DNA of 64,000 nt from Sorex araneus (lineage: Eukaryota > Chordata > Mammalia > Eulipotyphla > Soricidae): contig NC_073304.1 in the NCBI RefSeq assembly GCF_027595985.1, positions 139,942,925-140,006,924 on the forward strand. The letters are read 5' to 3'. The notes under the pieces were generated by a model. It saw only the letters and a program-made list of their open reading frames with translations. It did no database searches and was not told where the DNA came from. How positions within the stretch are numbered: the stretch's first letter is position 1; each line of letters starts with the position of its first letter. The translations under genes and the position numbers were made by a program. Positions 32,359 to 46,034 of the stretch are shown one piece after another.

Positions 32359-32807
32359 GTCACCTTTTCCTTCTTCTAGAGTATCACTTTCCTCTCAGGT
32401 GCTTCTTGGCGGCTTATGTGAGGTCTCACACATAAGTGAAGCTTTGGAGGATGTGTTCTTTTATATTGGACTTGTAGAGCTTCTTGTGACACCAGTATTA
32501 TGGTGCAATAGGAATAGGCTACTGCACTATTGGCCTAATGTGTTTGAGATGACCAGGATATTCTCCACAGAATTAGGTGATAGAAATGAAGATGTGAGTC
32601 CAGAGTGCCAGGAAAGGGGAAAATAACTGTGGCCAGCCCCCCAAAATAGGCGCTGCCCACGCCTTCCAAGGCCATGCCCACTACTGCTATGTGGGTGAGG
32701 TGTCTGGCAAGGAGAAGCAGGGTAAGTCTCAGCCCAGGTCTGGTTCACTGACCTGCTGGAGGGAGCAAGCTGGGCATGACGCTGGAGGGTGGCGCAGTGA
32801 CCAATCC

Positions 32808-33077
32808 ATTTACAAAGCTTTCATGTTGAGTTTCAGTCATACAATGATGGAACACCCATCCTTCCACCAGTACACATTTCCTACCACTGATGTTCCCAGA
32901 ATCCATCCCGCCACCCCCACCCAACCCCACCCCCTGTATCTATGGAAATTTCCTTTTTACTCTCTCTCTCTGCTTTTGGACATCATGGTTTGCAATACAG
33001 ATACTGAGAGGACTCAGTATTTGGCCATATTTGGCCCTTTGTCTACTTTCAGTACAAATCTCCCCCCTGAGCGATCC
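32808..33077 (-). repeat. L1-type 3' tail, distal part of split insert
   Basis: TTTACAAAGCTTTCATG, GAACACCCATCCTTCCACC and GACATCATGGTTTGCAATAC follow the reversed UTR order seen in other copies. It appears to be the continuation of 23103-23155. Confidence 0.75.
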
Positions 33078-33330
33078 CTGGTGAGGGCTTTCTTTTGGCT
33101 GCAGATTTCTGACATTTTCTTATATTCTCACATGGCAGAGAGCAAAGAGACTCCAATTTTGGATCTCATATAATCCTAGTTACATTTCCTATCTCCATGC
33201 AAAGGCCCTAGTTCCTAATACTATCAGTGAGAGTGGGGGTAGATTTTTGTCAAGTGAACTTTGAAGGGAGGTGAACATTGAATTCTCAACAGCCTTTGCC
33301 AGGTAGTCTAATGTAACCTAATCATGACTT
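33078..33330 (-). mobile_element. MaLR LTR, right part (split)
   Basis: The reversed LTR continues from the TSD with TCTCACATGGCAGAG, GGCCCTAGTTCCTAATACTA and a final part with GGGAGGTGAACATTGAATTC. Its 3' portion lies at 22985-23102. Confidence 0.7.
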
Positions 33331-33599
33331 TGAGTTTATTCATGTGATATTCTTTGTCCAGTTGATAAAGCAGGGGCTGGGAAAGCGCTCACAGTGTTGC
33401 ATGGTTTGCTCCTGCTCTGCTCCTACCAGGGCAATGCCTGTGAAAGACGAACATCACATAGCCCAGGCTGACTATGCACCTGATGGTCAGACAACTTCTA
33501 GACATGGGTCCGGAAGAAACCAAAAGAAATACCTAGCTGATCCCAGGCCAACTTGCTAATTTGTTAGCTTATGGGCTAAATAAGTGTTTGTTGTTTAGT

Positions 33600-33830
33600 A
33601 TGTAGGGCATTTGCCTTGCACCTGGCCGACCCAGGTTCGATTCCTCTGCCCCTCTTGGAGAACCCAGCAAGCTACTGAGAGTATCTCACCCCCATGGCAG
33701 AGCCTGGCAAGCTATCCATGGCATATTTGATATGCCAAAAGCAGTAACAACAAGTTTTACAATGGAGACGTTACTGGTGCCCGCTCAAGCAAATCGATGA
33801 GCAATGGGATGACAGTGACAGTGATAGTGA
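33600..33830 (+). mobile_element. SINE-2 copy, head truncated
   Basis: The copy starts within the tRNA-like head (TATGTAGGGCATTTGCCTTG). It has CAAGCTACTGAGAGTATCTC, TTTGATATGCCAAAAGCAG, AATGGAGACGTTACTGGTGC and ends GATGACAGTGACAGTGATAG. No poly(A) tail. Confidence 0.85.
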
Positions 33831-34290
33831 CTTTGAGATTAGTTGGTTATGCAGCGTTATTGGAGTAATCAATAACAAAAGATGCATATTGTTATCCATC
33901 AGGGACCATTTATGGACTGTAAGGGGGTAAGTGTGTTGGATTTGCAGGCATATTTTATACCATGTAACACAGAAATTATCCCCCAAATAACTGCTTAGGC
34001 ATTATTCTGAGATAACTTGATCTTTTTTTCTTGGTATATCTTAATACATTTAGCTTAGCGCCCAAATTTTTAGACTCTCCTATGAACCAGATACCATAAA
34101 TTGGCCGAATTTCTGTTCCACATTTATAAGAGTATTAGTGAGTTTTGAAGGGTGTAGGGATTTTTATCTGGGATTTGTTTAATTTAGTGATTAAAAATGA
34201 GAGCAATGCCCTAGCTGCCTAAGTTACTGCAATATGGTAGTTAGAGATAACATTGGACTGGATAATGTTTCCCAGGATGCTGATGGGAAA
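33831..34290. other. Unique sequence, nothing recognised
   Basis: AT-rich sequence with no recognised repeat or frame. Confidence 0.5.
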
Positions 34291-34294
34291 TCAT

Positions 34295-34468
34295 ATGACT
34301 AGATAAATTTAAATTAATTGTAGCTAAATAAAATTGATTTGGTACCTCAGACCCACTAGCCACATGTCAGGTATCCAATAATCACATATGACTATTGACT
34401 ATGGCCTTGGATAGAACAGATACAGCACAGTTTCAGTATTTCAGAAATTCCTGTTGGAGACTGCTGTT
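34295..34468 (-). mobile_element. MER5A-like hAT relic
   Basis: The order CTCAGACCCACTAGCCACATG, GGTATCCAATAATCACATATG, GGATAGAACAGATACAGCAC and TTCCTGTTGGAGACTGCTG follows the reversed MER5A-type element (hAT-Charlie, non-autonomous, ancient in placentals). Identification is from recall of the family. Confidence 0.75.
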
Positions 34469-34639
34469 CTTAAATGCATGTTTTCAAATTGACCAGTTCA
34501 GATCTGAACTGATTTCTGCCTACCACTTAGCTATGACAGTCTCCTACTCTATATACTCCCTTAGAAAAATAACATTATTTTCTATACTGTTTTATAAAGC
34601 TCAAACTTGCCTTTTTGACATTAATTACATTAAATCCTC

Positions 34640-36105
34640 CTTTAGTCCACAGTCTACAAAGCAGAGTTTTTGTTTTCATAATTAAGTCTCCATATCTCTG
34701 CGACTTTGTTCCTAGTTTCCCATTTCTACCCTATTGGTTTAATGCTTGCTTTACCCCCAACATCACACACTGTTTTTTATTTATTTTTAATTAATAGTTT
34801 ATTTTTAATTAGTGAGTCAACGTGAGGGTACAGTTACAGATTTATACATTTTTGTGCTCATGTTTCTCCCTTACAAAGTTTGATAACCCATCCCTTCACC
34901 AGTGCCCATTCTCCACCACCAGTAAACCCAACATCCCTCCCCCCCTCCCCAGTCCCGTCTCCCCCGACCCCACACTGCCACTATGGCAGGGTATTCCCTT
35001 TTGTTCTCTCTCTCTAATTAGGTGTTGTGGTTTGCAATAAAGGTGTTGAGTGGCCATTGTGTTCAGTCTCTAGTCTATGTTCGGCCCGCATCATCTTTCC
35101 CCCACATGACCTCCAACCACATTTTACTTGGTGTTCCCTTCTCTGAGTTGCCCAGAATGAGAGACCAGCCTCCAAGCCATGGAGACAACCTCCTGGTACT
35201 TATTTATACTATTCTTAGGTGTTAGTCTCGTAGTCTATTATTCTATATTCCACAGATGAGTGCAATCTTTCTGTCTGTCTCTCTCTTTCTGACTCATTTC
35301 ACTTAGCATGATACTTTCCATGCTGATCCACTTATATGCAAACGTCATGACCTCATTCTTTCTAACAGCTGAATAGTATTCCATTGTATAGATGTACCAG
35401 AGTTTCTTCAACCAGTCATCTGTTCTAGGGCACTCGGGTTTTTTGCAGATTCTGGCTATTGTAAACAGTGCTGCGATGAACATATAAGTGCAGATGTCAT
35501 TTCGACTATACTTTTTGGCTTTTCTGGGATATATTCCCAGCAGTGGTATTGCTGGGTCAAATGGGAGCTCAACCTCTAGTTTTTTGAGAATCGTCCATAT
35601 TGTTTTCCAAAAGGGCTGAACTAGCCGGCATTCCCACCAGCAGTCACACACTGTTTTAACTTATATAGCTTTATAGTATAGTTTAAAGTCAGAGAATGGA
35701 ATGCTTCCTGCATCAATTTTCTCCTAACTGCTTTGGCTTTGGCTATAACTTTTGAAGTTTCATATAAATTTTAGTAATGTTTGTACTAGTACTTGAAGAA
35801 TGTCACTGGAATTTTGATAAGGGTTGCATTGACTCACATAGTTCTTTGGTTAAGATGATCATTTGATCTATGTTAATTCTTCCAATCCTGAACACATAAT
35901 ACTTTTTTTTTGCCTTGTAGCTTTTGTTCCTTTTAATAGTGACTTTAATTTTTTATCTATAAGTCTATCACATTCATTATTAAGCTGATTTTTGATAATT
36001 GATTCTGATGCAATTGTAAATGAGATTGTTTTCTTGATTTATTTATCTTCTAGTATATTTGCATATGCAAATGCAATTTATTTTTGTTCAGTGATTTGTA
36101 GCATG
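34640..36105 (-). repeat. Old L1 ORF2 fragment, split by a younger L1
   Basis: Reversed L1 ORF2 sequence lies on both sides of the 34777-35643 insert: TTTGTTCCTAGTTTCCCATT on the left, and TTTATAGTATAGTTTAAAGTC with GAATTTTGATAAGGGTTGCA on the right. Old enough that no frame is open. Confidence 0.7.
34763..35657 (-). mobile_element. Young 5'-truncated L1 with 14-bp TSD
   Basis: The TSD TCACACACTGTTTT is perfect at 34763-34776 and 35644-35657. The insert contains the L1 3' UTR and an open 137-codon C-terminal ORF2 frame (35238-35651) encoding [20 protein letters not shown] and KKLWYIYTMEYYSAVRKNEV, ending in CTHLWNIE. The frame is intact, so the insertion is recent. It is nearly identical to the copy at 59.6 kb. 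Confidence 0.95.
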
Positions 36106-36164
36106 CCATTTTATTGGTTTATTATTACTTTAATTTTAAATTAAAATTAAATTTAAATTTAAAT

Positions 36165-36410
36165 TTTTTTGTTTTATAAGGTAGTTCACAATATTTGATT
36201 ACATTTAATATTCAACACCTTCCCAGCACCATATTTGGGATATTTCCATCCCAAGCCTCAATCCCTGTCCCAAAGCACAACCAAAATAATATATTTTGTA
36301 TTGTCTCTTATGGAAAGCCGCTGAAAATGCTACAAAAAAGTATCCATAGGGGAAACAGTATGAAGATTGTTCTATTTTGGCAGGGGCCATTAAGACATTC
36401 TTTAAGATAT
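36165..36410 (-). repeat. Old L1-type tail variant
   Basis: ATTCAACACCTTCCCAGCACC, CCTCAATCCCTGTCCCAAAG and ACCAAAATAATATATTTTG share order with 58.3-58.45 kb. It is a diverged reversed 3' tail. Confidence 0.5.
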
Positions 36411-36524
36411 CAGTAACCTGTGAAAAGTTGGGTGGTGTGAACTTTCGTATATCAGAAAATATGTATATATGCATATATATATTTCCTTCTATGATTGGTT
36501 GCCTACTGTTTGAACCCCATCAAA

Positions 36525-36790
36525 CGTGGTCTGGTACTCTTGGAGAATGGGTAGGGAATGTCTTATGATGTGTCGTGTGGCTGCAAATGCAGCTGCATGG
36601 TTCAGGAATTGTTCACTTGTGTGTGAGGCTCAGCCTGAGCATGTGGAGAGTGGCCTTGAGCATGATGGTGGTTGGGTTCTAGGGGTTTTTGGCTGTTGGG
36701 TCTTTTTCCCTTAGGGTGGGGAGGGCTCTCACCCTCTCACCCTCTTGCCTTCGCTGGGGTGCTGATAGGGTTTTTTTTTTTAAGTCTTCA
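36525..36790 (-). repeat. Partial copy of the 376-bp repeat
   Basis: TGTGTGAGGCTCAGCCTGAGC, ATGTGGAGAGTGGCCTTGAGC, GTTGGGTTCTAGGGGTTTTTGG and GGTGGGGAGGG match the 376-bp tandem unit at 38.17-38.91 kb in the same orientation. The TATA-like segment is absent. Confidence 0.75.
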
Positions 36791-36884
36791 GTGACATTTA
36801 GTGAAGAAAGAGAAAATCTCAGGGATTTTGGAACATTTCCTCAGAACAACTCTCCTTTAAAAATTAACTAATTTTTAATTAAAT

Positions 36885-37190
36885 AACTAATTTACTAATA
36901 AGCTATTGGTAGTTGAATTTTAGGCATATTATATTTGAATATCATTTCCACCACCAGAGTCAACTTCCTTCCGCCAGTGTCCATATTCCCTCCCCACAGC
37001 TAACCTCTGTCCTATCCCAGTCTGTTGACCTGACAGGCATATTACAAAGTTTCAGTGGTTGTTTGTAGCTTTGATCTCATGTTTTCAGTGTTGTTGAGTG
37101 TTTTGTGTATATGGCTATACCTTTAACTCATATCACTGGTATAACTGAAGCCCTGATGCCCATTTGCCCATTACTTCTCAGAACACTTCT
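36885..37190 (-). repeat. Old L1-type 3' tail
   Basis: The reversed tail pattern reads CCGCCAGTGTCCATATTCCC, TGACAGGCATATTACAAAG and CTTTGATCTCATGTTTTCAG. The last block recurs near 62.72 kb, so both belong to the same older subfamily. Confidence 0.65.
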
Positions 37191-37862
37191 CCTTTATAAA
37201 GGAGACACCAGAGTTTAGGTTTGAGCTGTAGGAGTGGAGACTCACTCTGACTGAAGAAAGCACACTAGCCTTTGTTAAAAACAAGGGAACTGTTGCCAAA
37301 TGAAGGTGCATGTCCAAGGTTACAAACCTCTCCATTCATAATGAAATAAGAAATCTAGATCTTAAAAAATGTGGAAGCTCTCCTTTCCTGCCATTTGCAG
37401 TGGAATGTTGCATTGTCCATCTCAATTCCCCATCCCCCTCCTTCTATCTTTTGCCCTATCAGGGCTTCATCACCAAAATTTGACTTTGGGTCCGGATCTG
37501 GGTATTATTTTTTGCTGCCAGTTCTATGACCAAACAGGGGTGATGAGTCAATGTTGAGGCTGGACATCAAGAGATTGTTCCTGCCTGCTATTCTTGTGCT
37601 TCTTGTGCTCTCTGCGATGGGAGAGACAGTGTCTGGCTGATCTGACAGGTAGAGGGTGAGTCACATGTTGAAGAACAGGGCTTAGCTGATAGCAGCCTGG
37701 ACCAAATAATTGCAGCCACTTTCAAAGATGAGACAAATAAACACATCAAGTGATATGATGCCGAAAATTTGAGATTGTCTCACCATACAGTGTTATAGGA
37801 TTTAACTAATAAAGGAAATCAAAATTATGCATCATAGTTCAATAGAAAAATTAGTAGAGATT
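37191..37862. other. Unique sequence, nothing recognised
   Basis: No gene or repeat family was recognised. Confidence 0.5.
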
Positions 37863-38924
37863 TAGTAATTAATTCACTGTATCACTGTATCACTGTCATC
37901 CCATTCATCATCGATTTGTTAGAGCGGGTGCCAGTAATGTATCCATTTGTCCTAGCCCTGAGATTTTAGCAGCTTCTCTTTACTCATTCTTCCCAGTGGT
38001 GCTGCATTGGAGGCTCTTTCTTAGTAAGGGGAATGAGACCCATCATTGTTTCTGTATTTGGCATATCAAATATGCCACAGAGAACTTGCCAGGCTCCGCT
38101 TTGTGGGCAGGATGCTCTTGGTAGCTTGCCAGGTTCTCTGAGAGGGAGAACTAGGCTATAAGAGGTCCAGGAGCTTTGTTTTATAGTCTCTGGATCTTAG
38201 GTGTTGATAGAATTATACAGTGCTGGGGGCAGTTTGTGTATGTGACTGCCAAGCTACTGGAAAATGGGGAATCTGGGTAGAGGAGGCTCAGTCCTGATCT
38301 GAGCAGGCTTGGGGATCTCAGTTCCAGGTTCCGCACACCTGGGTTCCTCTGCCGGTTCCTTCATGCATGAGGCTTTTCCGAATGTGTGGAGAGTGGCCTT
38401 GAGCATGGCTGTTGCTGAGTTCCAGAGGTCTTTGGCTGCTGGGGCTCTGCTTGGGGCAGGGAGGGAAACACAACCCGCACCCTTCCGATGGACCTCCGTA
38501 AAGACAGCCAGGTGCAGGAGCAAAAGACTGCATCACTCTCTTCCGGGAGCTTTGTTTTATACTCTCTGTATCTTGGCCATTGATGGGATTACATGGCGCC
38601 AGGGGACAGTTTGTGGGTGTGACTGGCTAACTACTAGGAAATGGGGGATCTGGGTTGAGGAGGCCCAGTCCCTATCCAAACAGGCTTGGAGATCTCAGCC
38701 CCAGGTCCCGCACACCTGGGTTCCTCTGCTGGTTCCTTCATGTGTGAGGGTTGTCTGAACATGTGGAGAGTGGCCTTGAGCATGGCTGTGGCTGGGTTCC
38801 AGAGGTCTTTGGCTGCTGGGACTCTGCTCGGGGCAGGGAGGGAGACTCAACCCACCCACCTCTGAGGGCCCCTATTGAAGACAGCCAGTTGTGGGGGCAA
38901 GAGACTCCGCCATAGTAATTAATT
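37863..38924 (-). mobile_element. Tandem-repeat element with SINE-2-type 3' end, 12-bp TSD
   Basis: A perfect TSD TAGTAATTAATT lies at 37863-37874 and 38913-38924. On the minus strand the insert has two 376-bp direct repeats followed by a SINE-2-like 3' part (GCATATTTGATATGCCAAAT, then GGCACCCGCTCTAACAAATC, then GATACAGTGATACAGTG directly against the TSD). The tRNA head of SINE-2 is missing, and about 100 bp not found in SINE-2 lies in its body. Each repeat unit carries TATAAAACAAAGCTC in this orientation. There is no poly(A) and no known coding sequence. I do not recognise this element. Confidence 0.8.
38171..38912 (-). repeat. 376-bp tandem repeat, two units
   Basis: Units start at 38171 and 38547 (GAGCTTTGTTTTATA in both). 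Shared blocks include CCGCACACCTGGGTTCCTCTG, GTGGAGAGTGGCCTTGAGCA and GGTCTTTGGCTGCTGG. The units are roughly 85-90% identical by eye. A 149-codon frame on the plus strand is chance. Confidence 0.93.
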
Positions 38925-38939
38925 AAAAAAATTAAAACC

Positions 38940-39060
38940 CAGCATTCTAGATTTGACTTGTGACCTCTATTTTAGAAAGAGATCATGGAAGTGGCCATGT
39001 AAATCTTTTCACACATGTTTTTATTTTTCAAAGTCATTTATTGAAGCATAATTTACTATT
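38940..39060 (+). repeat. Old L1 fragment left of element D
   Basis: TTTCAAAGTCATTTATTGAAGC and neighbouring AT-rich sequence resemble an old L1 segment, interrupted by element D. The continuation is at 39707. Confidence 0.4.
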
Positions 39061-39706
39061 TAAATGTATCTCTTTAGCTGCCCAGACGAGACACTGAGTG
39101 GCCACACATGAACAGTTCCTCCGTTCCTGAGCGACCATGATCTCAGAAGCCCACTAACTACTTTCAGTACCCAGCAGCTTCTTGCAGAAGTGCCTCTAGA
39201 CTGTGAACTAAGCTATGCCCTTATGCTGCCCTGGGAGGTTTTTCTCTCTTGGCCTTTCCTTTCAGCGGTGGCAGCGTGCCGACCGCCATCTTTTAGAGAT
39301 CACTAAACAGAGGTATGAGCTTGCAGTGATAGCAGTGATACGACTTCTGGCAGAAATTTCTCTGGACTTAATTATTAAAATACCAAAAATCCAAAACCTC
39401 ATATGCTCTTCATTCTCAGCAATGGAAAACAAATTATCAAATTATGCCTTTTTGGCAGGTCTGATTTGGGGAAAATTCTGTTGAAATATTGAATGTAATC
39501 AAAGCAAAGAGAGATTAAGGTGAAAATCATCAGCCACACAGGCAAGGGTGGTGGGATGGGAGGTACACTGGGGTTCTTGGTGGTGGAACATGTGCACTGG
39601 TGAAGGGATGGGTGTTTGATCATTGTATGACTGAGACTTAAACCTGAAAGATTTGTAACTTTTCTCATGGTGATTCAATAATAAATAAATAAATGCATCT
39701 ATTTAG
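39061..39706 (+). mobile_element. L1-tailed composite element D, 17-bp TSD
   Basis: The flanks TAAATGTATCTCTTTAG (39061-39077) and TAAATGCATCTATTTAG (39690-39706) match at 15 of 17. The body has GACTGTGAACTAAGCTATGC, CTCTTGGCCTTTCC, GCAATGGAAAACAAATTATC, GTTGAAATATTGAATGTAAT, CACACAGGCAAGGG and an L1-like tail (GTGCACTGGTGAAGGGATGG, GGTGATTCAATAATAAATAA). It shares its module order with E. Confidence 0.88.
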
Positions 39707-40480
39707 AACTCTCATCTACTGCTTATGGGAATGTTGTCTGGTACAACCCCTGTGGAAAATAGTATGGAGAGTTCTCAGTAAGCTTAGAATTGAACTTTCC
39801 ATATGACTCAGCAATCCCAATTTTGGGCATCTACCCCCAGGACATAAAAATGCTCTCTCTAAAGGACATATGCACACCATAATTCACTGTTTCACTTAAT
39901 ACAACAGCTAATATTGGAATCAACCTAGGTATCCAACAACTATGAGGATGTAGTATATATACAAAAAGCAATGCTATGCATCTGCAAAGAACAATGAAAT
40001 TATGCAATTTTCTGTAATCTGGTTGGAACTGGAAGGCATCATGTTGAGTGAAGTAAGCCAGAAGAAGAAAAACACAGGATAATCTCACTTATTTGTGGTA
40101 TATGGAATACTGGATAAGAAATACAGTTAAAGGATATTGTAGGTGATGTCTAGATCACTCTTGACCCCAGTGTGTAGAGGGGAGAAGACAGAAAAAGAAG
40201 ATGTCAAGGAGGGAAGAAGAGAATGGGAAGTAATGGGTAAACAGGCATCAGGGCTTCACTTACATTGGTGATAGGGGTAAGTGGTAGAGTCATATATCCA
40301 AAACACATACTCAACAACCCCGAAAACCTGAGATCTAAGCTGAAACCATCGGAACTTTGTAATGTAACTATCAGGCTAATAGGCAGAGATGAGGCGGGGG
40401 TTTGAGGTGGGGAGGGAATATGGGAACACAGGTGGAGGGAAGCTGATACTGGTGGTAGGATTGCTGTTGAAATATATGAC
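39707..40480 (+). repeat. Old L1 ORF2 C-terminus and 3' UTR
   Basis: CATATGACTCAGCAATCCCA, TGAATATTGG-like and GGAACTGGAAGGCATCATG, AGTGAAGTAAGCCAGAAG and ATATGGAATACTGGATAAG follow the standard L1 order. The frame is broken. Confidence 0.85.
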
Positions 40481-40484
40481 TAAA

Positions 40485-40668
40485 ACTCTTGGGCCAGAGC
40501 AATAGTAGGTTTAGTAGGGCACCTGCCTTGCATTTGGCTGGCAGTGTTTGATCCCCCGGCACCCTACCCTAGAGCCTGCCAGGAGTGATCCCTGAGTGCA
40601 GAGCCAGGAACCCTGAGAATGGCTGGGTGTAACTCAATGTGTCACCCCACCAAGAAAAAAACAAGAGA
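40485..40668 (+). repeat. tRNA-derived SINE
   Basis: The order GGGCCAGAGCAATAGTAGGT, GCCTTGCATTTGGCTGGCAG, GAGTGATCCCTGAGTGCAGAG and ending CACCAAGAAAAAAAC identifies the family. Moderately diverged. Confidence 0.85.
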
Positions 40669-41560
40669 ATAAGAACCGCTGAACTGTGAAAAACTTCATA
40701 AATCACAGTTTTTTAATAAAAATTAGAAAAATTTATCTTTTTGATTACATGACTTTCAACAAATATATACAAGAGTATTTACACCAGTAGAATCAAGGAA
40801 ATTTTGTTATCCCTCTGATAAAGCATGAGAAATCATGAGGCGGGGATGGGAGGGCATCAGTGCACACAACCCTCTGGTCCCTGATTCTGTCGTCTCCCTA
40901 AAAGGAAATCTTAGGGAGTGAGCATAAAAATATTTAAAATAAGTATTTATTATAGAAGGCAAAGGAGAAAGTACCCAACTGGGGATAAATCAAGTGTTTA
41001 TTTAAGAAAAGAGAAAGCCAAAAGATATTCCCCTCGAGCTCAGGGAGTGGGGCTCTGCAGTCGGAACGCTGCCAGTCTTTGTTTTTCCTCATTTATAATT
41101 TGAGACTGTCTTCCCTATTCTGCCCCACTCTTCTCCAAAAATGGGTGTGTGTACCTGGGATCTGAGGTTCTGACCATATTTGACCATTTTCATAGGTTTC
41201 CATGGTAGCTATAAAACTGTCATGATGATGGAGGACATAAATGAGCTATCGTTTGCTAAATGGTCTGAAAATTGACCTTGTTTGTTATTCCTGACTGAAA
41301 CAAAGGGAGAGATCTTTGCAAAGAGCCATAAAAACCTTGTGGGACTTTCCTACCATAATTTAGGATTAGTTCCTGGTTTGGAGACTTGCTCCTGGGCATT
41401 CCACAAACATGGCTTACCCTTGCTTGTTTGCTCTCCTGACCTCACACATGCCATCTGTGATTGAACCCCCAAAACCCCTCTCCCAAAAAAGTAACTTATC
41501 TTTTATCCTTGTAAACTAGCTTACTTTTTACCCTTAACCCCTACAAACCAGTGTCATTTT
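40669..41560. other. Unique sequence, nothing recognised
   Basis: No repeat or exon recognised. Short frames at 40918-41103 and 41282-41464 have no domain. Confidence 0.5.
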
Positions 41561-41564
41561 TGTT

Positions 41565-42130
41565 TCACAGTTTTGATGTTTTAGAATGTATATGAATGAA
41601 TAATCATTTCGTAGTATTACATAGCAGTAGCATAGGATATAAAAGCATATAGTATGTTGTCTTTGATATTGCATCTTTCAGCAAAATGCACAAGTTTCAT
41701 GCATATTCCTTTTTTGTTGCCAAGTAGTATTTCAATCTATGATCATACAATTTGTTTATCCAGCCTTCTCTTCATGAACAGAAGAAAGGATTTGTATTGT
41801 CTCTAGTGTTTTTTCTTTAATGCACAATTGTTGCAAGTAGCATTCATTAAACATTTTTCTGTAGCTATATATGTCTTCATTTATCTTGTATAAATACTTA
41901 GGAGTGTGACTGAATGGTTGTAAGATAAGCATGCTTGGCTTTGTATGACACTTTCTAGCATTTTCTCACAGTAGCAGCGTTATTTTGCCCTCATACCTGT
42001 GGTACACAAGAGTTCTAGCCACTCAGTATCTTTGTTAACAGTTGATGCTGTCTGTCTTTCAAACATTAGCCACTTTAGTGGCAACTAAAGTTGGGATGAG
42101 TAATAAGTCATTATTTTATCTTATAGTTAC
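41565..42130 (-). repeat. Ancient L1 3' end
   Basis: The reversed L1 pattern includes AAGTAGTATTTCAATCTATG, GCAAGTAGCATTCATTAAAC and TAAATACTTAGGAGTGTGACTG. Decayed. Confidence 0.55.
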
Positions 42131-42169
42131 AATGTTTTAAATTGATCTTCTTGACTTTCTTTCTTTTCA

Positions 42170-42335
42170 TTGTTATGATATCCAGAGGTCACAGACTTGG
42201 TCACAGTGCTCTGCAGATTTCACACAATGGCAGTGCTGCTGGAACCACAATGATATGTGGGACTATGAACAAAATTTGTGACTTTATGCTTGCAAGGCAG
42301 TGCCCTACCACTGAAATACATTGTTAGGCACTATT
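42170..42335 (-). repeat. Old tRNA-SINE remnant
   Basis: GCTTGCAAGGCAGTGCCCTACC and the reversed body order fit the SINE, but divergence is high. Confidence 0.5.
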
Positions 42336-42339
42336 TTAA

Positions 42340-43125
42340 TTTTTTAAGAAAAACAAACATACTAGGGCTTTAATCCTTGCACACCAAATTTTGAAAAGTC
42401 AATCATTAGTATTGGAAGTGTACTAACTACAAAATCCTTAGATTTTGAGAGATTACTTTTCACTGGGCAAAATACTCTTAGCTTTTTAATAACTAGATAG
42501 ATACGGAATGCAGGTTTCTAATGACTAAAGATAATATGATCTGTTCTACATGTGTGTTGGCCATTAATACTGGGATTCATATGGTGTTCCCACTAGCCAA
42601 ATCAGGGAAAATTTAGGAAATAAAATAAAAAAATAATGGAATATGACCCAAGAATAAGATAAGTATTCACAAATCCACACTGAGATGAATATATAGTTGA
42701 TCAAGCAAGGAAATGGTAAAAAAGGGACATGTATTCTAGCAGAGTTTCAATCATTCAATCTAAAGGTAGGGTGGGATCAGATTTTGACTATTTAGGATGC
42801 AACACTGATAGACCAAAAAATGGATGCCAAAAAAGAATTTAGTTGCAGTGTTATATGAGACAGGATATTTTCAAAGTCTCAGAGTATCTCCCTTAGTGAG
42901 ATATTTATTCATTACTTAGGGAAATAATAACTTTCGTGGAGAAACCTGGTGGGCACTACTGAATCAAATGACCTTGGTCAACATCACCAGTAATGGACCA
43001 TAGTAACACCATTTATCCCTGATAGATGTCCTAAAATGGGCCCAAGATCACTTCTAAGGTGTTCCTGTCCCTGAATCACAACCTAATGATAAATCATCAT
43101 ACAGACTAAAAGTGGATTCTACAGT
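42340..43125. other. Unique sequence, nothing recognised
   Basis: AT-rich sequence with no recognised feature. Confidence 0.5.
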
Positions 43126-43129
43126 TATT

Positions 43130-43350
43130 TTACTTTTGTTCAAACCTGGCTACCCTCTTTTCTAGCTGTGTGACTTTGGCCAGTTTCCTCACTTTCCCCA
43201 CTCACTTAATTTTTCTTGTCTGTAAGGGATAAATAAGGATAAAAGTACCTACTTGAGAACAGTGTAATGTAGATTACAAGTATTACTACATACACAGTGC
43301 CTAGAATATATTTTGGTTCAAAGCAAGGACTAGGTAATTATATGTAGTTA
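43130..43350 (+). repeat. MIR SINE, nearly full length
   Basis: CTAGCTGTGTGACTTTGGCC, GTTTCCTCAC, TCTGTAAGGGATAAATAAGG, AGTACCTACTTGAGAACAG and CAGTGCCTAGAATATA are in MIR order. Ancient and not lineage-specific. Confidence 0.9.
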
Positions 43351-46030
<2,680 letters not shown>

Positions 46031-46034
46031 TTCA

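Larger units (their letters stand above)
23165..32805 (-). mobile_element. Near full-length L1, heavily interrupted
   Basis: Reading right to left: a presumed 5' UTR (about 32805-32359, then 30592-30507), ORF1 (from about 30506), ORF2 with endonuclease and reverse transcriptase motifs (about 29505 to 23680), and a 3' UTR with A-rich tail near 23205. Subtracting the LTR, the composite pair and the SINE leaves about 5.9 kb, a normal full length. Stops and frameshifts in both frames show it is dead. The exact 5' end and the UTR assignment are inferred. Confidence 0.8.
23089..33091 (-). mobile_element. Ten-kilobase nested insertion block with 14-bp TSD
   Basis: CTGGTGAGGGTTTT (23089-23102) and CTGGTGAGGGCTTT (33078-33091), one mismatch, flank everything between. 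MaLR LTR sequence continues on both sides. The outermost insert is a short reversed L1 tail, seen at 23103-23155 (TTGAATCACCATGAGATACAC) and again at 32808-33077 (TTTACAAAGCTTTCATG onward). A near full-length L1 lies inside that tail, and further elements lie inside that L1. Confidence 0.8.

Noticed and set aside
23089..33091. A CRISPR-like or satellite array in the repeat-dense block
   Set aside because: The repeats are dispersed retrotransposons in nested order, without regular spacing or unique spacers, and the genome is mammalian.
38309..38758. A 149-codon open frame across the 376-bp repeats
   Set aside because: The repeats are about 376 bp, not a multiple of three, so the two units are read in different frames. 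The protein shows no internal repeat.
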